Of a stretch of DNA of 12,059 nucleotides, positions 1-7,712 are shown piece by piece. The notes beneath the pieces were generated by a model that worked only from the letters and a program-made list of their open reading frames with translations, was not told the origin of the DNA and searched no databases. The position numbers and the translations under genes are program-made. The DNA comes from Sulfurovum sp. (GTDB taxonomy: Bacteria; Campylobacterota; Campylobacteria; Campylobacterales; Sulfurovaceae), in assembly GCA_030634925.1 (NCBI GenBank), contig DAOVZV010000009.1:1-12059 (forward strand), written 5' to 3'. The first letter of the stretch is position 1; every line of letters begins with the position of its first letter.

Positions 1-960
1 ATTGCTTCCACCTGTAGTATATGATGCATATTTATTTTCGTGATTTATGGCACTTACAGCTATAGCATAAGGATTATTGATGAGGTATGAGAGGTTTGCA
101 TTTGAGAACTCTTCTTTCTCATTTCCTCCTGCAAATACAAAAATACGACCTTTACCATCTCTTAGCTCATTAGAAGCCTTTTGCATAATAGTCTCATAGG
201 TGAAATCATTGATAAATTTAGTACCCCAACTATTATTGCTTATTGTTATCTCATTTGCTCCATTTCCACTATACCAAACATCAGCAAGAAGGCTCAAATC
301 TTTTGACTCTAGCCAATTACTCCCTGCTATCTTGACAAATGGTATAACTCCTCTAATACCAATACCATTAAATCCTCTAGCTCCTATAATACCTGCTACA
401 GCAGTACCATGACCTCTATAAAATATCTGTGTAGGATTGGTAGAAAATCCCTCTATTGGAGTGGAATCGTTGGTATGAGTTATACTATTTATAGAACGGT
501 TTTTATCCATTATTATATCAGGATGATTATCAACTCCACCATCTACTACTTGTATGGTTTGTGTGCCGTTATTGTTACCTAGTGAGTGGTGATATAGAGG
601 TAGAATATTTAAGTCATTTCCTTTGATAGTCTCTACATGAGCAGTATTACATATATCTTTGTCACTATCACTATATATATACCATTGATAAGAGAAAAAT
701 GGGTCACCACTCAATCCATCTAATACTCCATCACTGTTACTATCTCCATCAGATGGATATTTATCAACAATATCTGGAATATAATCTCCATCCATATCAC
801 CATCAAGAGGTTCAATCGTATAAAGTGTAGGAGTTATATATGGAGTGGATTTATATTCTGGAGTAGATATATCTGAATTATCATCACTTTGACAAGATAC
901 AAAAACAAAAAAAATAGTAAACCAAATAACTCTAATATTTAACATTTTTTTATCTTTCAT
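1..960 (-). CDS. Subtilisin/kexin-type (S8) serine protease lipoprotein, partial (C-terminus outside window)
   Basis: The open frame runs 320 codons from an ATG at 960 to the window edge with no stop; I translated it by hand. Residues 1-23 form a short basic, hydrophobic leader ending in FVSC, a plausible but imperfect lipobox (Phe at -3), so Cys23 may be lipidated and the protein exported. Residues 53-82 are rich in Asp and Gly (DGDMDGD, DGDSNSDG), like calcium-binding thrombospondin type 3 repeats. The S8 domain begins near 135: Asp140 in VVDGGVDNHPD, His184 in RGHGTAVAG, the SNNSWG motif at 241-246 and oxyanion Asn280 in FAGGNE. The catalytic Ser (GTSxA motif) should lie just beyond base 1. 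Overall it reads as an active secreted endoprotease of the kexin-like branch; the substrate is unknown. No good ribosome site precedes ATG 960, and ATG 945 (residue 6) is a possible alternative start. It is divergent from the gene at 1092 and probably co-regulated with it. Confidence 0.9.
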   Translation of the reverse strand, partial: MKDKKMLNIRVIWFTIFFVFVSCQSDDNSDISTPEYKSTPYITPTLYTIEPLDGDMDGDYIPDIVDKYPSDGDSNSDGVLDGLSGDPFFSYQWYIYSDSDKDICNTAHVETIKGNDLNILPLYHHSLGNNNGTQTIQVVDGGVDNHPDIIMDKNRSINSITHTNDSTPIEGFSTNPTQIFYRGHGTAVAGIIGARGFNGIGIRGVIPFVKIAGSNWLESKDLSLLADVWYSGNGANEITISNNSWGTKFINDFTYETIMQKASNELRDGKGRIFVFAGGNEKEEFSNANLSYLINNPYAIAVSAINHENKYASYTTGGSN

Positions 961-985
961 TAATCTTTTTTATAAATTCTGATTG

Positions 986-991
986 ATTATA
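986..991 (-). promoter_or_regulatory. -10 element for the protease gene
   Basis: The minus strand reads GATATAATC here, a perfect TATAAT. Transcription would start near 979, about 19 bases before ATG 960. No consensus -35 lies 17 bases upstream; that position falls in the TGACACA repeat block, as expected for an activator-dependent promoter. The placement is inferred from sequence only. Confidence 0.5.
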
Positions 992-1000
992 TCAAACAAA

Positions 1001-1047
1001 TGTGTCAGAAATGTGTCATTTTATTATTTTGACACATCTTTGACACA
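1001..1047. promoter_or_regulatory. Symmetric operator: palindrome of two TGACACA direct-repeat pairs
   Basis: TGTGTCA occurs at 1001-1007 and 1012-1018, and its complement TGACACA at 1030-1036 and 1041-1047. Within each pair the 7-base units are separated by 4 bases (11-base period, one helical turn). The pairs are inverted around an 11-base T-rich spacer. The 18-base arms match at 16 positions. The 7+4+7 layout is that of Pho-box-like sites bound by OmpR/PhoB-family response regulators. The block sits where the -35 would be for both divergent genes. The cognate regulator is not in this window. Confidence 0.65.
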
Positions 1048-1056
1048 AAATAATGA

Positions 1057-1062
1057 TAAAAT
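1057..1062 (+). promoter_or_regulatory. -10 element for the exported-protein gene
   Basis: TAAAAT lies 9 bases beyond the right edge of the operator, the exact mirror image of the TATAAT on the other side. The start of transcription would be near 1069, giving a leader of about 23 bases that contains GAGG at 1075-1078. The hexamer alone is weak in such AT-rich DNA; the symmetry is the main support. Confidence 0.4.
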
Positions 1063-1091
1063 AAGAGAAAAATTGAGGTGTGTAGTAGATT

Positions 1092-2162
1092 ATGAAAAAT
1101 TTGGTAAAGATTAGTATTGTTTTTGTTTGTTTTGGTGGTATCTTGTTTGGTAGTGGTCTAATGCAAAAATATGACATCAAACAAGGAGAGATATTTTATA
1201 GTGTAAAAAGCTCTTCTATAAATGGAATAGAGTACAACACTACAGGACAAAAGAGAGTAGTCTTCGATAAATATGGAGAGAGAATACTCACTGATGAAAA
1301 TATAACAATGAAACATACGATACTTGATAATACAACAACAGAACATAATCATCTATTGTCATATCTAAAAGAGAGTATTGTATATATCGCTGATTTCAAA
1401 ACTCAAAAAGTCCAAAGAATGCAAAACCCTGCTTATGCAATGATGTCTGCTATTGGTGAGTCAAACTCCTCACAGAGTTTGGAGGCTATGATGAGTATGA
1501 TGGGTGGCAAGAGAGTTGGAAGTGAAATTATATTGGGATATAGTTGTGATAGCTGGGAAGTACTAGGAGCAAGGCAATGTATATACAAAGGAATAGTACT
1601 CAAAATAGAGAGTCAAGATAAGGATATGCATCATATAGAGTTGGCTATAAAGATTGATTTTGACAAAAATATTTCAAAAGCAGATTTTGCATTACCAGAT
1701 TTTGATATATATGATATGGTAGGAAATAAACTAGACAAAAGCAGATTAGAACAGATGGATATAGCCGAAGCAATAGAGGTAGCAAAAAGTATCAAATCAA
1801 TAAGCCTCACAGTAAAAGATACACACAATCACACCAAAGACCATCAATTATCACCAGATGATATGAAAAGAGGTATGATGGAGAGTCTATTACCTATGAT
1901 GAAAAAAGAGATAGTAGCACAAGAGAGTATTATGAAGTTTGGGAAAGAGTGCCTAAGCAAAGCAGATACTATAAAAGAAGCAAATGCGTGTAGTCACAAA
2001 ATGACAGATATGGGTGGAGAGAGAGAGGATGACTTTGTAGAGTGGAACAAAGAGATGAAAAAAGAGATATTAGGATATATAGAAGATGGTATCACAGGTA
2101 TAGAGTGTATTAAAAAAGCAAATAATATAGATGCCGTACAAATGTGTATGAAAGAAGTCTAA
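1092..2162 (+). CDS. Exported protein of unknown function with C-terminal CX12C repeats
   Basis: I do not recognise this 356-residue protein. Residues 1-22 look like a Sec signal peptide (Lys-containing start, hydrophobic 7-19, FGSG near the end) without a lipobox, so it is probably periplasmic or secreted. The middle part (25-205) looks mostly beta-rich and holds a Cys pair, C152 and C163, within GYSCDSW and RQCIYKG, which could form a disulfide. Methionine is abundant (for example MMSAIG, MMSMMGG at 117-139). The C-terminus contains two ungapped related 35-residue units, 270-304 and 322-356, each starting MKKEI and carrying Cys-12 residues-Cys (C287/C300 and C339/C352), predicted as disulfide-pinned helical hairpins. 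The ATG at 1092 follows GAGG at 1075-1078. It is divergent from the protease gene across a shared operator, and its stop is 3 bases from the convergent neighbour's. A role with the protease (substrate, inhibitor or partner) is only a guess. Confidence 0.85.
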   Translation: MKNLVKISIVFVCFGGILFGSGLMQKYDIKQGEIFYSVKSSSINGIEYNTTGQKRVVFDKYGERILTDENITMKHTILDNTTTEHNHLLSYLKESIVYIADFKTQKVQRMQNPAYAMMSAIGESNSSQSLEAMMSMMGGKRVGSEIILGYSCDSWEVLGARQCIYKGIVLKIESQDKDMHHIELAIKIDFDKNISKADFALPDFDIYDMVGNKLDKSRLEQMDIAEAIEVAKSIKSISLTVKDTHNHTKDHQLSPDDMKRGMMESLLPMMKKEIVAQESIMKFGKECLSKADTIKEANACSHKMTDMGGEREDDFVEWNKEMKKEILGYIEDGITGIECIKKANNIDAVQMCMKEV

Positions 2163-2165
2163 TAC

Positions 2166-3275
2166 TTACCTAAATATATATTTTTTTATTAGCAGATACG
2201 GACGGATTATATAATAGAACCAAAATAGATATTTTGGTAAATCTACAAATGAATACTCTTTTCGTGATGGCTTGATTATAGTTTTATGTATATATGATAT
2301 TTTATCTCTAAAAGTCTCAAATAGATAAGACGAAGCTATAGTATTGGCAAACATATTTTGACTCTTTTGCCAATTATTTACTATAAATTTACTTACTTTA
2401 TTTAGCCATCTATCTTCAAACCTTTTACTATAATAGCTAGGAATATTAGTATCAAACATCTCATAAGATAGATATAATCCCAATATCAAAAAGCGTCTAT
2501 ATCTATGGGTCTCTATCTCTTTGTCTATAATACTCCAATCTATATCGACAGATGATATAAGCTTATCAATATCTTTTATCCATCCTATCTTTTGGTATAG
2601 ATGTTTTGAACCATGTATGAGTAGATATATAAGTAGCTTTTCATTGGAAAATGTATATATATTTTTATGATTTATAACAATACTTTGTTTTGTCTCCCAT
2701 ATACTTTTCATATCTATATTTACAGGATAATCCCTATCTAATAGCAACCAATGTAACTCTATGTGGATACCTTTTTGAGTGTGATAGAGTAGCATATCTT
2801 TAGATTGTCTATACCAATGATACTCTTGAATAGGCGTTAGATTAAAGACCTTCTCATAACCCTCTTGTGATAAAATATCATATATCTTTTCTCTATCTTC
2901 ATATTTGATGACTATATCCAAATCACTATATTGTCTCTTTGTAATATCACCATAGGCTATCACAGCCAAAGATGAGCCTTTGATAGAGAGACTCTCTATA
3001 TTTGATTTTTCAAATATGCTATTTATACGCAATAATTCTGCTGACATAATGATATTTTTTTGGCTATTTTTGAGATATTCTATCTTTAGTTTATCTACTA
3101 AATAGTTATAATCTGATATATTTTTTAGATTTTCATATACGGTTGGGATTATGTTGTGTTGATGGCATAGATTTATGATAAAATTATGGCTACTCTTATC
3201 TATATTGTAATTAGATGAGTTTATCAAAAATAGAAGTGAGTTACTAATATGATTTTGTAGTTTCATTTTGTTCAC
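2166..3275 (-). CDS. Nucleotidyltransferase-fold protein, NTP_transf_5-like
   Basis: The 369-residue protein resembles the uncharacterised nucleotidyltransferase family NTP_transf_5 (pol-beta fold). Visible features in order are: IKGSSLAVIAYGD at 98-110 (family pattern KGxxLA..YGD); SDLDIVI at 117-123 with the metal-ligand pair Asp118 and Asp120; an EGY after the next helix at 138-140; HIELHW at 171-176 supplying the third acidic residue, Glu173; and HGSKHLYQKIGWIKDI at 221-236, the family's second conserved block. The metal triad appears intact, so it may transfer a nucleotide, but the acceptor is unknown; relatives often sit in polysaccharide or peptide-modification loci, and none is seen here. 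The chosen start is GTG at 3275 because AGG lies 5 bases upstream; ATG at 3266 is the alternative. It is visibly more AT-rich than the operon beside it (17 G+C of 60 in 2701-2760, against 26 of 60 in 3541-3600). Confidence 0.8.
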   Translation of the reverse strand: MNKMKLQNHISNSLLFLINSSNYNIDKSSHNFIINLCHQHNIIPTVYENLKNISDYNYLVDKLKIEYLKNSQKNIIMSAELLRINSIFEKSNIESLSIKGSSLAVIAYGDITKRQYSDLDIVIKYEDREKIYDILSQEGYEKVFNLTPIQEYHWYRQSKDMLLYHTQKGIHIELHWLLLDRDYPVNIDMKSIWETKQSIVINHKNIYTFSNEKLLIYLLIHGSKHLYQKIGWIKDIDKLISSVDIDWSIIDKEIETHRYRRFLILGLYLSYEMFDTNIPSYYSKRFEDRWLNKVSKFIVNNWQKSQNMFANTIASSYLFETFRDKISYIHKTIIKPSRKEYSFVDLPKYLFWFYYIIRPYLLIKKYIFR

Positions 3276-3306
3276 TTTGACCTATTTTTTCTTTAGAATA
3301 GCCAAA

Positions 3307-3312
3307 TTTATA
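3307..3312 (-). promoter_or_regulatory. Possible -10 for the nucleotidyltransferase gene
   Basis: The minus strand reads TAATATAAAT, giving TATAAA about 31 bases upstream of the GTG start. No clear -35 is seen, and the surrounding DNA is so AT-rich that the match could be chance. Confidence 0.25.
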
Positions 3313-3336
3313 TTAATTTAAGGAGATTGTATTTAA

Positions 3337-4098
<762 letters not shown>

Positions 4099-4119
4099 AA
4101 CAAGAATTAAGGAAATACT

Positions 4120-4326
4120 ATGAGAACAGAAGAATTAACAGCAATGGCACTAGAAAAAGTAGATTTTGATAAGTATCTTTTGGCAAATGCCGTGGGTAAA
4201 CGAGCAGAAGCTATAGGAAATGGTGTACCAAATTTTTTGGATATTGATACTACTGATATGAAGTACGCAGATATAGCATTACAAGAGATAGCTGAAGGTA
4301 AAATTACTGTAAGCTTAGAGGGCTAA
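4120..4326 (+). CDS. rpoZ: RNA polymerase omega subunit
   Basis: This 68-residue protein is the small subunit that chaperones beta-prime into RNA polymerase. The conserved core is visible: FDKYLLANAVGKRAEAI at 16-32 corresponds to the FDLVLVAARRAR segment of E. coli omega, and YADIALQEIAEGKI at 49-62 to its TVIALREIEEGLI. The N-terminus reads MRTEELTAMALEK and lacks the MAR start that in E. coli omega helps form ppGpp site 1, so ppGpp control of polymerase may differ here (inference). A strong AAGGA lies 6 bases before the ATG. The last codons hold GAGGG, the likely ribosome site of the spoT gene 5 bases downstream, so the two are probably translationally coupled. The rpoZ-spoT pairing is also seen in E. 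coli. Confidence 0.93.
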   Translation: MRTEELTAMALEKVDFDKYLLANAVGKRAEAIGNGVPNFLDIDTTDMKYADIALQEIAEGKITVSLEG

Positions 4327-4331
4327 AAACT

Positions 4332-6500
4332 TTGGATGCTTTTTTGGATAGAGCCAAAAATATACACACGACCCAAGAGGCTATAGAACTTCTTTGGGAG
4401 GTATTACCATCTGCACAGCCTGAGACAATCAAAGCATTAGAACTATCACAAAAAGCACATGAGGGTCAAACACGAAAAAGTGGTGAACCTTATGTTATCC
4501 ATCCCATTTTGGTAGCAGTAATCACAGCAGATATAAGTGGTGATGAGATGATGGTTCAAGCTGCGTTGCTTCACGATGTAGTAGAAGATACTAGTTACTG
4601 TATCGAAGATTTGATAGAGATATTTGGTGAAGATGTAGCACACATGGTCGAGGGTCTCACCAAAATCATAGAGATTAGAGATGAAGAGCTTATATCTAGT
4701 GGTTCTGATGAGAGGCTTATCAATTCAGCTCTTTCATTTCGTAAGATGCTTTTGGCTTCTATCAAAGATGTGAGGGTATTGGTCATCAAGCTTTGTGATA
4801 GATTGCACAATATGATTACACTTGATGCTCTTAGTACAGAAAAGCAAAAGAGAATAGCAGAAGAGACTATGGTAGTCTATGCTCCCATAGCTCATAGACT
4901 AGGTATATCTAAACTCAAAAACCACTTGGAAGATTTGAGCTTTTTTTATATCTATCCTGAAGATTATGAGAAGATAGATAATTATATCAAATCAAATGCC
5001 CAAAACCTCCACTTCAAACTAAATACATTTATCCAAAATGTAGAAGATATAATGACTCAAAATCTATTTAATAAAAGTGAATTTGAAATATTTGGAAGAG
5101 TCAAGCACTACTACTCTATCTATGTCAAAATGCAGAGAAAAGGCGTAAGTATAGAAGAAGTTTTAGACCTTTTAGCTATTCGTATTATAGTCCAAAAACC
5201 TATAGATTGTTATAGTGTATTGGGTCTTTTGCACTTAGAATTTACTCCTCTTATCTCACGCTTCAAAGATTATGTATCTGTACCAAAAGAGAATGGATAC
5301 AAGACTATACATACTACACTGTTCAACAAAGAGGGGATACTTGAAGCTCAGATACGAACCGAAGATATGCACCAATTAGCAGAGTATGGAATAGCAGCTC
5401 ACTGGAAATACAAAGGTGGAGATAACGCAGAAAAAGACAATGGTGTCAATCTCCAATGGCTAGAGAGTCTTCATTATAAGCACGAATCTATAGAGGAGTT
5501 TTATGAACTTGCTAAGTCTGATTTATTTTCAGAAGATATAACTATCTTTTCTCCAAAAGGTGACTGTTATACTCTACCAAAAGACTCTGTGGCTCTTGAT
5601 TTTGCTTATGCTATACATTCAGAGGTCGGAGAGAATGCTACAAAAGCATTGGTCAATAAACGAAAAGCATCTCTATTGACTGTACTTAAAAATGGTGATA
5701 TTGTAAAGATTACAAAAGATAACAAGCCTCATCTATACTGTTCTTGGGTAGATACAGTCAAGACATCCAAGGCTAGAGATGGTATTAGAAGTGCGTGTAG
5801 GGCTAGGATAAAAGAGTCTGATACTCTAAGTGCTTATAATATACTAGCTACATTATTTTCACAAGATAGCAAAGAGATAAAAGATATATCCAAAGAGTTA
5901 GATATAAATGATATTTTATACAAGATACCCAATCAATTGGACTTTTATAAAGCATCTATTCATCAGATGGCTTCATATATGGGACATAAGCAGGTTCGTT
6001 TTTGGGAGCTTCTAAAAAAAGGATATAAAGTACCAAAAGCAAAAGAGATAGAACACTTCACATTCTTCACTAACAAGCCATTAGATGGAGTGGATTTTGA
6101 CTACTGTTGTCATCCAAAGATGGGAGATTTGATAGTAGCATTTTATAAAAACAACAAAGCTATAATACATCACAAACTATGTAAAAAAGCATACAAAAAG
6201 ATGATAAATGGTGAAGAGATGATATATATCAACTGGAATAACTCAAAGCTATCTAGGTATAGACTTACGATAAGCTTACAGAACCAAAAGGGTATATTAT
6301 CAGACCTATTATCTCAATTATCTATTTTAAATCTAAATATATTGAGTATAGAGTTGGGTATTAGAAACTCAGAAAGAGCAGAGTTTTGTCAGATAGAAGT
6401 AGAGAGTAGTGAGGGTAAAAAAGAGATTTTATCAGATAAAATTTCAAAGAACTTTAAGCTAATAGAGATTATAAGTTTAGATGACGCATACAACAAATAG
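4332..6500 (+). CDS. spoT: Bifunctional (p)ppGpp synthetase/hydrolase, RelA/SpoT (Rel) family
   Basis: This stringent-response enzyme makes and degrades (p)ppGpp. The 722 residues show the full long-RSH layout. The HD hydrolase domain has His57, HDVVED at 81-86 and Asp156/Asn160 in CDRLHN, so hydrolysis looks intact. The synthetase domain has GRVKHYYSIYVKM at 255-267, RFKDYVSVPKENGY at 310-323 with Asp313, and EAQIRT at 338-343 with the catalytic Glu338. RFKD is the RxKD signature of bifunctional enzymes rather than the ExDD of monofunctional RelA. TGS follows at about 402-463, then a Cys-rich module (CCHP at 592-595, HHKLC at 613-617), and an ACT domain from about 642. Start TTG 4332 gives the expected N-terminus and follows GAGGG inside the rpoZ tail; no ATG fits. 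As the only RSH in view, it probably handles the whole response, though the rest of the genome is unseen. Confidence 0.96.
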   Translation: MDAFLDRAKNIHTTQEAIELLWEVLPSAQPETIKALELSQKAHEGQTRKSGEPYVIHPILVAVITADISGDEMMVQAALLHDVVEDTSYCIEDLIEIFGEDVAHMVEGLTKIIEIRDEELISSGSDERLINSALSFRKMLLASIKDVRVLVIKLCDRLHNMITLDALSTEKQKRIAEETMVVYAPIAHRLGISKLKNHLEDLSFFYIYPEDYEKIDNYIKSNAQNLHFKLNTFIQNVEDIMTQNLFNKSEFEIFGRVKHYYSIYVKMQRKGVSIEEVLDLLAIRIIVQKPIDCYSVLGLLHLEFTPLISRFKDYVSVPKENGYKTIHTTLFNKEGILEAQIRTEDMHQLAEYGIAAHWKYKGGDNAEKDNGVNLQWLESLHYKHESIEEFYELAKSDLFSEDITIFSPKGDCYTLPKDSVALDFAYAIHSEVGENATKALVNKRKASLLTVLKNGDIVKITKDNKPHLYCSWVDTVKTSKARDGIRSACRARIKESDTLSAYNILATLFSQDSKEIKDISKELDINDILYKIPNQLDFYKASIHQMASYMGHKQVRFWELLKKGYKVPKAKEIEHFTFFTNKPLDGVDFDYCCHPKMGDLIVAFYKNNKAIIHHKLCKKAYKKMINGEEMIYINWNNSKLSRYRLTISLQNQKGILSDLLSQLSILNLNILSIELGIRNSERAEFCQIEVESSEGKKEILSDKISKNFKLIEIISLDDAYNK

Positions 6501-6512
6501 TAAGGAACAACA

Positions 6513-7712
6513 ATGATAAAAACAGCACTAGAAGAGATAAGTAGAGGAACGGCAGAAATCATAGATGACAAGAGAATAGAGAAACTTGTAACCAAATATT
6601 ATGATGATGGTACTACCTACACAGTCAAAGCAGGATTTGACCCTACTGGTGCAGATTTACATTTGGGTCATACTGTACTTTTGCAAAAGCTCAAAGTATT
6701 TCAAAATCATGGTGGGATAGTACAACTACTCATAGGTGATTTCACAGCTACCATTGGAGACCCTACAGGCAAGAGTGAGACTAGAAAAGTGCTAACTCGT
6801 GATACTATTATGGCAAATGCACAGACATATCAAGACCAAGTGTTCAATATACTAGATAGAGACAAAACAGAGGTAGTATTTAATTCTCACTGGCTTGATG
6901 CATTAGGTGCTGGTGGAATGCTAGGACTTACTACTAGATTTAATGTAGCAAGAATGTTAGAGAGAGATGATTTCGAGAAGAGATACAAAGGTGGAGAGAG
7001 TATATCAATTTCAGAGTTTTTATATCCACTTCTCCAAGGGTATGATAGTGTAGAACTCAAAAGTGATATAGAGATAGGTGGTACAGACCAAAAGTTCAAT
7101 CTACTTATGGGAAGATATCTACAAAGAAGCTATGAAGTAGGCAAAGAACAAGCTGTACTTATGATGCCAATATTAGAAGGGCTTGATGGAGTCCAAAAGA
7201 TGAGTAAATCTCTAAATAATTATATAGGTATCGTCGAGAAGCCCAAAGATATTTATGCAAAAACTCTATCTATTTCAGATGACCTTATGTGGAGATATTA
7301 TGAGCTTTTGAGTGAAAAATCACTTTTGGATATAGCTTCAATGAGAGATGAAGTAAAAAATGGTACACTTCATCCTAAAGTAGTGAAAGAAAATCTAGCT
7401 CTTGAATTAGTCAAACGATTTTATAATCAAGAGTTGGCTATACAGGCTAAAGCTGAGTTTGATAATGTATTTAAGTCAAATAAGCTACCAACTGATATGA
7501 AAGAAATAGAGTGTGAAGATGGTATTTGGATATGTAAAGCATTGGTCGATGCAGGTATTGAGCCATCTACATCACAAGCTAGAAGAGATATAAAACAAAA
7601 CGCAGTAAGTGTAAATCAAGAGAAGATAAGTGATGAGAAACTCAATCTAAGTGCAGGAGATTATATCTTGCAAGTAGGAAAAAGAAAATTTGCTAAAGTA
7701 AAGGTGGGATAA
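6513..7712 (+). CDS. tyrS: Tyrosyl-tRNA synthetase
   Basis: This cytoplasmic class I synthetase charges tRNA-Tyr with tyrosine. The 399-residue protein has the nucleotide-binding HLGH at 50-53, GDFTATIGDPTGKS at 75-88, the tyrosine and tRNA pocket region SEFLYPLLQGYDS at 167-179 followed by GGTDQKFN at 189-196, and KMSKS at 229-233. KMSKS rather than KFGKS places it in the branch called TyrZ in bacteria that have both types. The C-terminal 60 or so residues (from about 337: KALVDAGIEPSTSQARRDIKQ) form an S4 RNA-binding domain. AAGGA lies 6 bases before the ATG, 12 bases after the spoT stop. The stop overlaps the next gene's ATG by one base (TAATG), implying coupled translation. Confidence 0.97.
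   Translation: MIKTALEEISRGTAEIIDDKRIEKLVTKYYDDGTTYTVKAGFDPTGADLHLGHTVLLQKLKVFQNHGGIVQLLIGDFTATIGDPTGKSETRKVLTRDTIMANAQTYQDQVFNILDRDKTEVVFNSHWLDALGAGGMLGLTTRFNVARMLERDDFEKRYKGGESISISEFLYPLLQGYDSVELKSDIEIGGTDQKFNLLMGRYLQRSYEVGKEQAVLMMPILEGLDGVQKMSKSLNNYIGIVEKPKDIYAKTLSISDDLMWRYYELLSEKSLLDIASMRDEVKNGTLHPKVVKENLALELVKRFYNQELAIQAKAEFDNVFKSNKLPTDMKEIECEDGIWICKALVDAGIEPSTSQARRDIKQNAVSVNQEKISDEKLNLSAGDYILQVGKRKFAKVKVG

Noticed and set aside
200..412. Plus-strand frame of 70 codons
   Set aside because: It runs antisense to the protease domain, whose catalytic motifs are in the minus-strand frame; the peptide looks like nothing known.
1001..1047. Palindrome read as a transcription terminator hairpin
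   Set aside because: It lies between divergent gene starts, where no terminator is needed, has no following T-run, and its direct-repeat substructure and mirrored -10 boxes fit an operator better.
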